Source: Caballeronia sordidicola
GTDB lineage: Bacteria; Pseudomonadota; Gammaproteobacteria; Burkholderiales; Burkholderiaceae
Direction: 5' to 3'
Assembly (NCBI RefSeq): GCF_001544455.2
Contig: NZ_FCOC02000008.1
Span: 62,001 to 126,000 of the forward strand
Length of the DNA: 64,000 nucleotides
Both the position numbers and the translations under genes were made by a program. Under the pieces are notes generated by a model. That model searched no databases. It saw nothing but the letters and a program-made list of their open reading frames with translations, and was not told where the DNA came from. Positions 7,680-16,944 of the stretch are shown piece after piece; position 1 is the stretch's first letter, and each line of letters opens with the position of its first letter.

Positions 7680-8828
7680 TCAGTCGCTTGCCGGCTGGAT
7701 CGGCTGGATCCTATGCACGCGACGTTCCACCGCAGGTTCGCGAACCGGCGCGCCGCATTCCGTCAAGAGCGAACGCAGTTCGAGAATGACCGGAAACACC
7801 TCGTGATTATGATCGGCGCCCTGCCTGTCGTGCGCTTCCTGCTCGCGTTCCACGATCCACCGGTCTTCCTTGAAGATACGCTCGGTGAACCACACCAGCA
7901 ATGGCCACGCGGCATCGAGAATGCCCGGAATCTTCGGCCGCCGGATGGACAGCAGACCGAACGTGCGGTTCGTGCGCTGCTCGGCGTCGAGCGGCACGTA
8001 TGCAATCCACAGATCCATCACCATCGTCTGGTCCTTGGTACGGATCCGGAGCGTCTGGTACGGATATTCCGTGCGGATCGTCATTACGTCCTTGTTGTTG
8101 TCGTCGGGCTTGGTGCCACGTTTCTGGCTGAACACGAGCGCTTCGCCAATCGGCTGCTTGCCCTCTTCGCGCGCGAACGTGTAATTCACCTCCACCCAGT
8201 CCGCGCCCCGGCTGCGCCCGACCGAACGCGCCTTCATCTGGCCCATCTGCTTGCGATGCAGGAACTGATGGTTCATGTCCATCAGGTTCTCGTGCATGAA
8301 GGTGTAGTGGCACTTCACCTCGCGGCCGAAGCGGCGGGTTTTATAGGCTTTATCGCCGACAGAACCCAGCGCCGGGAACGGCACGGTTTCAGCGAGCAAT
8401 GGATCGCCCGGGAAGATGAAGATCAGGCCGGCTTCTTCGCGGCACGGGTACGAGCGCACGCCGTTGGGCAGACGCTCGCGCCCTAGATAAGGCACGTCGA
8501 TGCACTTGCCCGAGCAGTCGTAGGTCCAGCCGTGATAACAGCACCGGATGGATTCGCCGTCGACGACCCCCGCATGCAGCGGCACCTGCCGATGCGCGCA
8601 GCGGTCTTCGAGCGCAAACACCTTGTCGCTTTCGGTACGGACCAGCACGACCGGTTCGCCCGCGAACTTCACGCCATGCGCTTTACCACGCTTGACTTCG
8701 CGCGACCACGCGACGGGATACCAGTGATCGGGATGAATATCGACGCGGCGCAGATCGCGCGGCGGGGTTTGAGGATGTTCGGCAGGCGTGCCGCTCGTGA
8801 CGGCGTCCTGCTGCAGCGCTACATGCAT
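7680..8828 (-). CDS. Rieske [2Fe-2S] ring-hydroxylating oxygenase, alpha-subunit type
   Basis: A 382-residue oxygenase. The Rieske cluster ligands are Cys77, His79, Cys96 and His99 (CAH...CCYH), followed by GWTYDCSGKC. The C-terminal catalytic domain has a candidate mononuclear-iron site in NLMDMNHQFLH, compact like the PaO/vanillate-demethylase-like single-component family. ATG 8828 is chosen because GGAGG lies 8 nt upstream; an open frame to 9050 would add a non-conserved extension. No ferredoxin or reductase gene is adjacent, so electrons must come from elsewhere. The substrate is unknown. Confidence 0.9.
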   Translation of the reverse strand: MHVALQQDAVTSGTPAEHPQTPPRDLRRVDIHPDHWYPVAWSREVKRGKAHGVKFAGEPVVLVRTESDKVFALEDRCAHRQVPLHAGVVDGESIRCCYHGWTYDCSGKCIDVPYLGRERLPNGVRSYPCREEAGLIFIFPGDPLLAETVPFPALGSVGDKAYKTRRFGREVKCHYTFMHENLMDMNHQFLHRKQMGQMKARSVGRSRGADWVEVNYTFAREEGKQPIGEALVFSQKRGTKPDDNNKDVMTIRTEYPYQTLRIRTKDQTMVMDLWIAYVPLDAEQRTNRTFGLLSIRRPKIPGILDAAWPLLVWFTERIFKEDRWIVEREQEAHDRQGADHNHEVFPVILELRSLLTECGAPVREPAVERRVHRIQPIQPASD

Positions 8829-8862
8829 GTACGATGCCTCCGCTTGAGGGTATCGGCGAAAA

Positions 8863-8880
8863 TCGGCGGAAAACCGCCGA
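8863..8880. promoter_or_regulatory. 18-bp palindrome in the Rieske gene promoter
   Basis: TCGGCGG-AAAA-CCGCCGA is a perfect inverted repeat, preceded by a partial direct copy (ATCGGCGAAA at about 8852). It lies 35 bp upstream of the Rieske gene's ATG and could be an operator. No local regulator is obvious. The rest of the 240-bp gap (8829-9068) shows only GC-rich short hairpins near the methyltransferase stop. Confidence 0.4.
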
Positions 8881-9068
8881 AACTGGCGAAAAAATGTTTT
8901 TGGGGAGACGGCGTAACCAACGGGTCTCACGCAGTCTACACGCGAGAGGCCATTTAAGGCGCAAAGGCGCAGCGCTGAAAGTTCGGCGAAGGCCTGCGGG
9001 GCGGGCATCGGACCGGAAAATACAGCGCTTTTGCGAAGCGCCGCCGGCAAGCCCGGCCGGCATCCTGG

Positions 9069-9704
9069 CTAGATCCGCGCGCGCCTGAATACCAGGCTGA
9101 AGTTGTTGGCGGGCATGGGCACGACTTCTTCCATCAGCAAGCCTGCCCGCCTTCCCAGCTCCACGACGTCCTCCATATTGCGCACCCCCCATTCGGGATG
9201 GGTCGCGCGAAGCTGGGTATCGAAGGCTTCGTTGGACGGCGCCGTGTGCGTGCCCTCGCGTTTGTAAGGACCATAGAGGAACAGGACGCCGTCGTTGGTC
9301 AGCCGCTCGCCTGCGCCCCGGAACAGCGCTTCGGCCGCAGCCCACGGCGCGATGTGGATCATGTTGATGCAGACGATTGCCGCAAGCGAATCCGGCACGG
9401 GCCATGGGCTGGCGCATACATCCAGCTCGATCGGCGGGTTCAGGTTGGCGAGCGCGGCATGAGCCCGCCATGCATCGATGGACGCGCGCGACGCCGCGTC
9501 CGGGTCGCTTGGCTGCCACGTGATGCCCGGCAGCGCGGCCGCAACGTGCACCGCGTGCTGCCCGGTGCCGCTCGCGATTTCGAGCACAATGCCGGTCTTC
9601 GGCAACACGCGCACGAGGACATCGCGGATCACGTCGCGATTACGCGTGGCAGCGGGCGCAACGCGGCGCGAGGTATCAGGCGTGCCGGAATTATCGGAAC
9701 TCAC
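9069..9704 (-). CDS. DUF938 family SAM-dependent methyltransferase
   Basis: A 211-residue cytosolic class I methyltransferase. The SAM motif I is VLEIASGTGQHAVH (about residues 41-54), with an acidic loop at QPSDPD. Later motifs include CINMIHIAPW and the post-motif segment GVLFLYGPYKREG, which are characteristic of DUF938. The length matches the family (about 200-220 residues). The substrate of DUF938 enzymes is not known to me. It is transcribed in the same direction as the Rieske oxygenase but 240 bp away, so co-transcription is uncertain. Confidence 0.9.
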   Translation of the reverse strand: MSSDNSGTPDTSRRVAPAATRNRDVIRDVLVRVLPKTGIVLEIASGTGQHAVHVAAALPGITWQPSDPDAASRASIDAWRAHAALANLNPPIELDVCASPWPVPDSLAAIVCINMIHIAPWAAAEALFRGAGERLTNDGVLFLYGPYKREGTHTAPSNEAFDTQLRATHPEWGVRNMEDVVELGRRAGLLMEEVVPMPANNFSLVFRRARI

Positions 9705-10006
9705 AACGCGTCTCCAGATGAAGTGTTGGCGAGCGTAAGCGCACCGTTTGCGCGGGTCAAGCGAAGATGCAGAGCGGCGCCACGCCTCATACGGCGGGCT
9801 CAGGAACAGCCGGCTTTGGGGAGGCCCGAATCCTGCTTCTTCGTGCGGCCCTCAATCAAACCTGTGTATCCTGACGCACTTGGCCGGCGCTGGACACTCG
9901 TACTTGAAACGCCGGAGACCGGCCTGCCGTGGGCGAAGCGGATCGCCATATCGCAGGAAACGCGAATGCCGGCCGTCCCGGTCCATCTCACTCCATGGAG
10001 CCTTTC
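9705..10006. other. Intergenic region between divergent genes, no gene seen
   Basis: This 302-bp spacer separates the minus-strand methyltransferase from the plus-strand ankyrin gene and must hold both promoters. Open frames here lack ribosome-binding sites and conserved features. I see no repeat or strong promoter hexamers. Confidence 0.5.
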
Positions 10007-10582
10007 ATGAATCCCGAGCAACCCGATTCCCGTTCAGGCGAGCAAAACCCAAGCTCTGAGACCATGAGCGAAGAGCTCATCAACTTCGCCGCCGAAGTCT
10101 TCGATACCGCCCGCCGCGGCGACGCCGCCATGCTCGACGCGCTGCTGCACAAGGGCTTGCCGCCGAACATGCGCAATGACAAGGGCGACACGCTCGTCAT
10201 GCTCGCGAGCTACCACGGACACGCCGACGCCGTGCGCGTGCTGCTTAAGCATAAAGCCGATCCGAACCTGCGCAACGACAACGGCCAGACGCCGATTGCA
10301 GGCGCGGCGTTCAAGGGTTACAAGCCGGTTATCGAAGCGTTGCTCGAACATGGCGCCGACGTGGAAGGCGCATCGCCCGACGGCCGCACGGCGCTGATGA
10401 TCGCGGCCATGTTCAATCGCGTGGAAATGGTCGAATTCCTGATCGAGCACGGCGCGAATCCGGACGCCCGCGACGCAAACGGCTTTACCGCACGCGACGC
10501 CGCCGCGAAAATGGGCGCCCCCGACACCGTCGCGCGTCTCGCCCAGGCAACCGAAGCGAAATCGCGGCCGCCGGGCGTTTGA
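10007..10582 (+). CDS. Ankyrin repeat protein
   Basis: A 191-residue cytosolic protein. After an acidic, polar N-terminus (about residues 1-30) come four ankyrin repeats with the usual G-x-TxLxxAA pattern: NDKGDTLVMLASYHGHADAV, NDNGQTPIAGAAFKGYKPVI, SPDGRTALMIAAMFNRVEMV and DANGFTARDAAAKMG. ATG 10007 is chosen because GGAG lies 6 nt upstream. Ankyrin repeats mediate protein-protein contacts. In bacteria, short proteins of this kind often sit near catalases or stress genes, but no such neighbour is present, so the partner is unknown. Confidence 0.9.
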   Translation: MNPEQPDSRSGEQNPSSETMSEELINFAAEVFDTARRGDAAMLDALLHKGLPPNMRNDKGDTLVMLASYHGHADAVRVLLKHKADPNLRNDNGQTPIAGAAFKGYKPVIEALLEHGADVEGASPDGRTALMIAAMFNRVEMVEFLIEHGANPDARDANGFTARDAAAKMGAPDTVARLAQATEAKSRPPGV

Positions 10583-10701
10583 TTAGCACCAACACAACGG
10601 CAGTAAAACCGAAGTAAAAACCGATAACCCCGCGCCATCGAGTCCTCCCATCGGCGGCGCACGATTCTTTGAAGGTGATCCGGCAACATGGAGCTCTTGT
10701 G

Positions 10702-11793
10702 ATGAGTGGCGGCTTCCCGCGGGGCGGTTTCCCGCTTCGAGCGTACGACTGGCGCTGGCGCACGATGGCCAGGACGCTTGCGATCCTGATCGGCCTGGCG
10801 GTTCTCTCGGTCATGTCCGGATGCAGCCTGTTCCCGACACAACCGGCCGCGCCGATCATCGATTTGTCGACGCCGCAGCCGGCAAGCGAGCCCGAAGTCG
10901 TGGAACCGGAAGAGGAGCCAGCCTCCGCGCCGGTCGTCGCGCAACCGCCGGCCGAGCAAAAAGCGCCGCGTCCGAAACCGAAGCGCCGTGTTGTCGTGCC
11001 CAAGAAACCGCCGCCGCCTCCGCCTCCGCCCGTGGAAGAGAAAGCGCCGCCGGCTCCGCCGCCGCTTCTCACCACGCGCATCCTGCAGCACGAACAGATT
11101 CATGGCCTGCTCGACACCGAGATCCAGCGCGACGGCAAGGTCGTCGGCCGGGCGGTGGACATGTATGTGGATGCCACGGCCAAACCCCGGCTCATGGTCG
11201 TGAACCTGTCGGGCTTCCTCGGCGTGGGCGACCGCAAGGTCACGTTCCCGTGGAGCGCGTTCCGCTTCAATCCGCTGGACAAGAAAGCGCCCGTCACGTT
11301 CGTGATGCCCGCGCCGGCGAACGGCAAGGCCAAGCCGGAAGCCCCGCCAAAACCCGGGTCGGTCGCCGATATCCCGCCGTCCCTCGCGCAGCTTGTCGAT
11401 TCGAACGTCACGCAGAAAAGCGGCGCGCGCATGGGCCGGGTGGTCGACGTGCTGATCGATTCACAGGCGCAGCCGCAGGCGCTCGTGATCGATCTCTCGG
11501 ATTCCCTCGCTGGCGACAAGCGGCAAGTCGCGGCCAACTGGCCGGACCTGCATGTGATTTCGCGCAACAAGGTGCTGCAATTGCAACTCGATTTCACCGA
11601 TACACAGATCAAGGCAGCGCCCACGTATTCGCCCGATCAGCCGATCAAGATCGTCTCGCCGGTCGTTCCGCCAGCGGAGCCAGCTGCGGCGTCGGCGCCG
11701 GAAGCTGCATCGGCATCGGCGGCGGTGCCGGCTTCAACGTCCTCGGGTCCGGTGTCGGCTGCAGCATCCGCCGCACGGCCCTCGAAACAATGA
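10702..11793 (+). CDS. PRC-barrel domain lipoprotein with Pro/Ala-rich linkers
   Basis: A 363-residue predicted lipoprotein. ATG 10702 has GGAG 8 nt upstream; an internal ATG at 10765 would give a conventional 20-residue lipoprotein signal. The hydrophobic helix ends in SVMSGC, with the acylated Cys at residue 41 (20 from the internal start). A Pro/Glu/Lys-rich tether with an eight-proline run spans about residues 50-125. Two PRC-barrel-like domains follow (about 130-195 and 230-290, each with the D-x-x-x-RP/QPQxLVI-style strand), then an Ala/Ser-rich tail. It is probably envelope-anchored; the function is unknown. An MFS gene begins 14 bp downstream, suggesting an operon. Confidence 0.85.
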   Translation: MSGGFPRGGFPLRAYDWRWRTMARTLAILIGLAVLSVMSGCSLFPTQPAAPIIDLSTPQPASEPEVVEPEEEPASAPVVAQPPAEQKAPRPKPKRRVVVPKKPPPPPPPPVEEKAPPAPPPLLTTRILQHEQIHGLLDTEIQRDGKVVGRAVDMYVDATAKPRLMVVNLSGFLGVGDRKVTFPWSAFRFNPLDKKAPVTFVMPAPANGKAKPEAPPKPGSVADIPPSLAQLVDSNVTQKSGARMGRVVDVLIDSQAQPQALVIDLSDSLAGDKRQVAANWPDLHVISRNKVLQLQLDFTDTQIKAAPTYSPDQPIKIVSPVVPPAEPAAASAPEAASASAAVPASTSSGPVSAAASAARPSKQ

Positions 11794-11807
11794 GGACGAT
11801 CTGAAAT

Positions 11808-13091
11808 ATGGTTACTGCACGAAGTCTGCGCGCGCTGGATTGGCTGAACTTTTTCGTCGCGAATGTGCAGACAGGTTTTGGGCCTTTCATCGCGTCCTAT
11901 CTTGCCGCGAACAAATGGACACAGGGCGAGATCGGGCTGATGCTGAGCGTCGGCACGATCAGCGCGATGGCGAGCCAGTTGCCAGCCGGCGCGCTCGTCG
12001 ATGCCTTGCGCAACAAGAAAGGCGCGGCCGCCGCCGCGATCATCGCGATCATTGTCAGCGCGCTGCTGCTCGGCGCGAGCCCCACGTTCGTCTCCGTGTT
12101 CGCGGCCGAAGTGCTGCACGGGTTCGCCAGTTGCATGCTCGTTCCCGCCATGGCCGCGATCTCGCTCGCCCTCGTCTCGCGCGCCGATCTCGGCGACCGG
12201 CTGGGACGCAACGCGCGCTGGGCGTCCATAGGCAGCGCGCTGACGGCGGCCTTGATGGGCGTGTTTGGCGAATACCTGTCGCTGCGCTCGGTGTTTTTCC
12301 TCACGGCCGCGCTGGCGTTGCCGGCGCTCGTGGCGTTGAACATGATCCATCACGAGATGCCGCCCGTCGTGCCGCGCATGAAAAAGGCGGCGGCGAAAGC
12401 AGGCGCGAATCTCGCCGATGCCTTGGGTTCGGCGGGCGGCGAGCGCCCCGAAAGCCTGCGCGATTTGCTGCGCGATCCGCGTTTGCTGACGTTCGCGGCG
12501 TGCGTGGTGCTGTTCCACTTGTCGAACGCGGCGATGTTGAATCTCGCCGCCGGCGAAGTGACCGCGCACATGGGCGACAACGTTCAACTGGTGATCGCGG
12601 CCTGCATTATCGTTCCGCAATTTATCGTGGCCGGGCTGTCGCCGTGGGTCGGACGGCAGGCGCAAAGCTGGGGACGGCGGCCGGTGCTGATACTCGGTTT
12701 CTCCGCGCTGCCCTTGCGTGCGCTGCTGTTCGCGGCGGCCAGCAGCGCGAGCAGCCCTTATCTGCTCGTGCCGGTGCAAATGCTCGACGGTATCAGCGCA
12801 GCGGTGTTCGGCGTGATGCTGCCGCTGATCGCAGCCGACGTGGCCGGTGGCAAGGGCCGGTATAACCTGTGTATCGGCTTCTTCGGGCTCGCGGCGGGAA
12901 TTGGCGCGACCCTGAGTACGGCGATCGCCGGGTTTGTCGCCGACAAATTTGGTGTGAACACGAGCTTTTTCGGACTTGCGGGCGCGGGTGCACTGGCTGT
13001 CGCACTGGTTTGGCTGGCCATGCCGGAAACACGCGACGCCGCCGCCAGCGAAGAAGCCGCAAAAAAGAAGGAAGTTACGCCGGCGGGGTGA
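11808..13091 (+). CDS. MFS transporter
   Basis: A 427-residue inner-membrane transporter with 12 predicted helices. The loop after helix 2 carries GALVDALRNKKG, a variant of the MFS motif GxLaDrxGrk. A hydrophilic central loop around residues 190-225 separates the two six-helix halves. The polar C-terminus ends in EEAAKKKEV. It follows the PRC-barrel lipoprotein by 14 bp and is followed by an enoyl-CoA hydratase-like gene after 6 bp, so the three are likely co-transcribed. The substrate cannot be predicted; the sequence looks drug-exporter-like rather than sugar-importer-like. Confidence 0.9.
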   Translation: MVTARSLRALDWLNFFVANVQTGFGPFIASYLAANKWTQGEIGLMLSVGTISAMASQLPAGALVDALRNKKGAAAAAIIAIIVSALLLGASPTFVSVFAAEVLHGFASCMLVPAMAAISLALVSRADLGDRLGRNARWASIGSALTAALMGVFGEYLSLRSVFFLTAALALPALVALNMIHHEMPPVVPRMKKAAAKAGANLADALGSAGGERPESLRDLLRDPRLLTFAACVVLFHLSNAAMLNLAAGEVTAHMGDNVQLVIAACIIVPQFIVAGLSPWVGRQAQSWGRRPVLILGFSALPLRALLFAAASSASSPYLLVPVQMLDGISAAVFGVMLPLIAADVAGGKGRYNLCIGFFGLAAGIGATLSTAIAGFVADKFGVNTSFFGLAGAGALAVALVWLAMPETRDAAASEEAAKKKEVTPAG

Positions 13092-13097
13092 ACCGAT

Positions 13098-13841
13098 ATG
13101 ACAGAGACGGGCGTGAACGAAGGATTTTCATGGTCGCGCCATGAAGGCGTGGTGACGATCCGGCTGACGCGCGTTGCGCAGCACAACCGGATCGATCCCG
13201 CCGACATTGCCGGGTTGCGGGAATCGGTTGCCAATGCCTCAAGCAATGCGGATTCAATCGCACTTGTGATCACCGGGTCCGGTAACGCTACGTTCAGTTC
13301 CGGCTATACCCTTGCGGCGCTGGCTGCAGGCAATATCGATGATTCATTCGAAAGCCTGCTGAACGAACTCGAAACGTGCCCACTACCTACGATTTGCGCA
13401 CTAAATGGCAGCGCCTACGGCGGCGCGACGGATCTCGCGCTGTGCTGCGATATCCGGATTGGCGTTGAAGGGTCGCGAATGTTCATGCCTGCGGCGCGCA
13501 TTGGCTTGCACTATTACCCGGACGGCATGCGGCGCTACATTCGTGAACTTGGACTTGCGCAGGCCAAGCGGCTGTTCCTCACAGGCATGACAATCGATGC
13601 GCCGGAAATGCTGCGGATCGGCTTTCTGACCGATCTGGTCGCTGCCGAACAGTTGACAACGTGCACGACGGAGTACATCGATGCGTTGCGTGCCTGCGAA
13701 CCGGACGCGGTACGGTCGATGAAACGACAATTGAACGCCATCGCCGCGAGCGACCCGTCCGCGTTGGCCGATCGATCCGCATACCAGGCTTCGCTTCAAA
13801 GTCCAGCGATCGCAGAACGCATCAAGCGTCGCCGAAGCTGA
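13098..13841 (+). CDS. Enoyl-CoA hydratase/isomerase family protein
   Basis: A 247-residue crotonase-fold protein. The oxyanion-hole regions are visible: FSSGYTLAALAAG (usual FsaGaDl) and NGSAYGGATDLALCCDIRIG (usual nGxaxGGGxeLalacDiria). The usual catalytic Glu positions appear as aromatic or aliphatic residues (RIGLHYYPDGMRRYIRELG), so it need not be a hydratase; isomerase, thioesterase or decarboxylase activity is equally possible. It is the third gene of the PRC-barrel/MFS unit and converges on the MerA-like flavoprotein one base beyond its stop. The native substrate is unknown. Confidence 0.88.
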   Translation: MTETGVNEGFSWSRHEGVVTIRLTRVAQHNRIDPADIAGLRESVANASSNADSIALVITGSGNATFSSGYTLAALAAGNIDDSFESLLNELETCPLPTICALNGSAYGGATDLALCCDIRIGVEGSRMFMPAARIGLHYYPDGMRRYIRELGLAQAKRLFLTGMTIDAPEMLRIGFLTDLVAAEQLTTCTTEYIDALRACEPDAVRSMKRQLNAIAASDPSALADRSAYQASLQSPAIAERIKRRRS

Positions 13842-13842
13842 A

Positions 13843-15228
13843 TCAAACCAACGGCTTCAACATCCCCAACAACGTAGGAATCAGCTCGCTCACGGTCGGA
13901 TGAATATGCATTGCGCGCTGAAGCGTGGTGTACGGCGCATCGGCGTTCATGATGTCGATGAACGTATGAATTGCTTCGTCGCCTTCAATGCCGAGTATCG
14001 CCGCGCCGAGAATCTTCTTCGTTCCCGGGTCCACCAGCACTTTCATGAATCCATCCGTCTCGCCGCGCTCGCGCGCCCGGCCGACGCGCGACATCGGCAT
14101 GGTGGCGATCAGCGCGGGACGGCCGTCCTTGCGTACGTCGGCTTCGCTCATACCCACGCGCGCAAACGGCGGATCGACAAAAACCGCATAGCACATGATC
14201 CGCGAATCGACGCTGCGCGATTCGCCATCGACCACGTTCGATGCAATGATTTCGTAGTCGTTGTATGACGTATGCGTGAACGCGCCGCGGCCGTTGACGT
14301 CGCCCAGCGCCCAGACGCCCTCAGTTTTGGTGCGAAGCTGGCCGTCGACATCGACCAAGCCGTGCTTATTCGGCACAATGCCTGCTTGCTCCAGTCCAAG
14401 GTCGTCGGTGTTCGGCGTGCGCCCGGTGGCGAACAGCAAATGCGATGCATCGATGCTCTTGCCGTCCTTCAGCAAGATCCGCACGCCGTCGTCCACGGCC
14501 TCGACTTTCGACGTCTCGGTGTTGAACCGGAACTCTACGCCATCGCGCGACAAGACCTTCTGCACTTGCTCCGCGAAGTCCTTGTCCTCACGCGCCAGGA
14601 CCCGCGCGCCCCTGACGAGCACGGTCACCCGGCTGCCGAAGCGCGCGAACATCTGCGCAAATTCAAGCGCGATATAACTCCCGCCCACGATCGCCAGATG
14701 GTCGGGCAAATCGGTCAATTCCAGAATCGTGGAATTCGTCAGATATGAAATTCTGTCCAATCCCTCGATTTCCGGCACGGTTGCCCGCGTCCCGGTATTG
14801 ATGAAAATGGCGTCGGCCGAAAGTTCGTGCTGCTGGCCGTCGTTGCCCTGCACGCTGATGGAATGCGGCCCGGTAAAACGCCCGTGACCGTTGAACACAG
14901 TCACGCCCGGCGTATCCCGCAACCACTTCTCCACGCCGCTGCGCGATTCGCCGATCACCTCGTCCTTGCGCGCCTTGACCCGCGCCAGATCCACGCGCAC
15001 GCCGCACGCCAGAATCACGCCGTAATCCGCCGCGTGACGCGCCACGTGCGCCGCGCGGGCGCTTGCCACATACGTCTTGGTCGGCGTGCATCCCACATTC
15101 ACGCACGTACCGCCGAACAAGGATCGCTCGATCACCGCCGTGCGCTTGCCGCTCCCGGCAAGCTTGACTGCAAGCGGCGCACCGCCTTGTCCGGTCCCGA
15201 TCACGATGGCATCGAAGTGTTGCGGCAT
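13843..15228 (-). CDS. FAD-dependent pyridine nucleotide-disulfide oxidoreductase (MerA-like)
   Basis: A 461-residue flavoprotein. The N-terminal FAD motif is IVIGTGQGGAPLA, followed by the redox-active disulfide GGTCVNVGCTPTKT (Cys41 and Cys46, approximately). An NAD(P)H-binding GGSYIALEFA follows, then the FAD-contacting ALGDVNGRGAFTHTSYND, and the dimerisation domain carries HPTVSELIP. It lacks the N-terminal heavy-metal domain and the C-terminal Cys pair of true mercuric reductase, so it is a MerA-like enzyme of unknown substrate. ATG 15228 is selected because AGGAG lies upstream. It is divergent from aldA with a 225-bp spacer. Confidence 0.92.
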   Translation of the reverse strand: MPQHFDAIVIGTGQGGAPLAVKLAGSGKRTAVIERSLFGGTCVNVGCTPTKTYVASARAAHVARHAADYGVILACGVRVDLARVKARKDEVIGESRSGVEKWLRDTPGVTVFNGHGRFTGPHSISVQGNDGQQHELSADAIFINTGTRATVPEIEGLDRISYLTNSTILELTDLPDHLAIVGGSYIALEFAQMFARFGSRVTVLVRGARVLAREDKDFAEQVQKVLSRDGVEFRFNTETSKVEAVDDGVRILLKDGKSIDASHLLFATGRTPNTDDLGLEQAGIVPNKHGLVDVDGQLRTKTEGVWALGDVNGRGAFTHTSYNDYEIIASNVVDGESRSVDSRIMCYAVFVDPPFARVGMSEADVRKDGRPALIATMPMSRVGRARERGETDGFMKVLVDPGTKKILGAAILGIEGDEAIHTFIDIMNADAPYTTLQRAMHIHPTVSELIPTLLGMLKPLV

Positions 15229-15453
15229 GTTCAATCTCCTCCTGATTTGACGATCAAGGTGTCCAGCGAGGGCTGCGGTTTTCGCATGGTAGCTCGCCAC
15301 GGCCGCCGATGCAGCAGGAAAGGTCCGCGCCGCGCGTGCGTTTTACGCATGGACGGGTCGAGATTTAATCGCTTGTGGCCGAGTGTCACGCCCGATAAAA
15401 CTACCGCCATTCACGTCGCGGATCCGCTGCGGCGCTTCTTCCGGGCAATCACG

Positions 15454-16878
15454 ATGCGCACCTACCGAAATTTCATCGACGGCCGCCTGATCGACTCATC
15501 GTCCGATCGGTTTGCCGATGTCGATAATCCCGCCACTACTGAAATCATCGCGCGCGTCACGCTCGCTTCAAATGACGATGCGCTCGCCGCCGTGGAGGCT
15601 GCGTCCCGGGCGCAGAAAAAGTGGCGCAAGCTGAGCGCGATCGAACGTGGCGAACATTTGCGCCGTTTCGCCGACGCCATCGTGGAACGCGCGCCGCAGA
15701 TCGGCGCGGCGCTCGCGCTGGAATCGGGCAAGAGCGTGGCGGATTCGGAAAACGAAGCCCGCTACGCCGCCGACATCACCCGCTATCACGCAGAATGGGC
15801 GCGCCGGATAGAAGGCGAAGTGATCCCCAGCGACACCCCGAATGAAAACCTCGTGCTGCATCGCGAGCCGATTGGCGTGGTCGCCTGCCTGATCCCGTTC
15901 AACTATCCGGTCTACACGCTCTTGCGCAAGGTCGCGCCCGCGCTGATCACAGGCAACGCGGTCGTGGTCCGGCCGAGCAACAACACGCCCACCTCCGCTT
16001 TCGAGATCGCCGAAGCCGCGCAGCAAGCGGGCCTGCCCGCCGGCATCTTCAACGTGCTCGCCATGGACCACGCGACCGCGGGCACAGTCTGCACGCATCC
16101 GGCCGTTGGCATGATCACGCTCACCGGCAGCGTGAACGCGGGGCGCATCGTGCTGGATTACTGCAAGGCGAATATCGCGAAACCTTCGCTGGAACTCGGC
16201 GGCAAGGCGCCCGCGATCATCGAGCCGGACGCCGATCTGGAAGCGGCGGCGAGCGCCATTGTTGGATCGAAGACCACGCATTGCGGGCAGTTGTGTACCG
16301 CGATGGAGCGCGTCTACGTCCACGCGAGCGTGCATGATCGTTTTGTCGAGTTGCTGCGCGCGAAAATGAGCGCGGTGAGTTTCGGCGACCGGGCAAAGGA
16401 CGCATCGAAGATGGGGCCGCTGGTGAGCCGCACTGCCCAACAAAACATTCACGCCATGGTCGAGCGCGCGGTCGCCGAGGGTGCGAGCGTCGCGACCGGC
16501 GGCACGTTGCCCGACTGCGCCGGCTATTTCTACCCGCCCACACTGTTGCTCAATTGCCGCCACGACATGGAAATCGTGCGCGAGGAAATCTTCGGGCCGG
16601 TGCTGCCGGTGATCCCGTACAACACGCTCGACGAAGTCCTCGCAATGGCCAACGATCATCAATACGGCTTGTCGTCGGTGCTTTATACGGAGAACTATCG
16701 CACCGTAATGCGCGTGGCCAACGAGATCGAAGCAGGCGAACTGTACGTGAACCGCACGCCGGCCGATCCGTACCAGGGCTTCCACGCCGGCTGGAAACGT
16801 TCGGGGCTCGGCGGCGACGACGGCAAGCACGGCATGCTCGAATTCACCCAGACGCGCCTCGTCGTCATGAAGTACTGA
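15454..16878 (+). CDS. AldA-like NAD-dependent aldehyde dehydrogenase
   Basis: A 474-residue oxidoreductase converting an aldehyde to its acid. It is strongly similar along its length to E. coli lactaldehyde/glycolaldehyde dehydrogenase AldA: YRNFIDG at the start, LELGGKAPAI with the general-base Glu, catalytic Cys281 in CGQLCTAMERV, EEIFGPVLPV, and the C-terminal FHAGWKRSGLGG. The open frame extends far upstream without a start signal; ATG 15454 matches the AldA N-terminus. The next gene, an MFS importer, begins 66 bp downstream. Context suggests oxidation of an aldehyde formed during sugar-acid or deoxy-sugar breakdown. Confidence 0.92.
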   Translation: MRTYRNFIDGRLIDSSSDRFADVDNPATTEIIARVTLASNDDALAAVEAASRAQKKWRKLSAIERGEHLRRFADAIVERAPQIGAALALESGKSVADSENEARYAADITRYHAEWARRIEGEVIPSDTPNENLVLHREPIGVVACLIPFNYPVYTLLRKVAPALITGNAVVVRPSNNTPTSAFEIAEAAQQAGLPAGIFNVLAMDHATAGTVCTHPAVGMITLTGSVNAGRIVLDYCKANIAKPSLELGGKAPAIIEPDADLEAAASAIVGSKTTHCGQLCTAMERVYVHASVHDRFVELLRAKMSAVSFGDRAKDASKMGPLVSRTAQQNIHAMVERAVAEGASVATGGTLPDCAGYFYPPTLLLNCRHDMEIVREEIFGPVLPVIPYNTLDEVLAMANDHQYGLSSVLYTENYRTVMRVANEIEAGELYVNRTPADPYQGFHAGWKRSGLGGDDGKHGMLEFTQTRLVVMKY

Positions 16879-16944
16879 ATTTCCCCAACCCTGCACATCG
16901 ATAAAAACGGCGCGCCTTGACGAGCGCGCTGAAGGAGACATATT

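Noticed and set aside
11010..11060. Proline-codon run resembling a simple-sequence contingency repeat
   Set aside because: It encodes eight prolines with mixed third bases (ccg/cct/ccc), so slippage is unlikely. It fits a periplasmic spacer.
14827..15453. N-terminal extension of the aldehyde dehydrogenase frame
   Set aside because: It overlaps the divergent MerA-like gene and lacks a start signal. Homology begins at ATG 15454.
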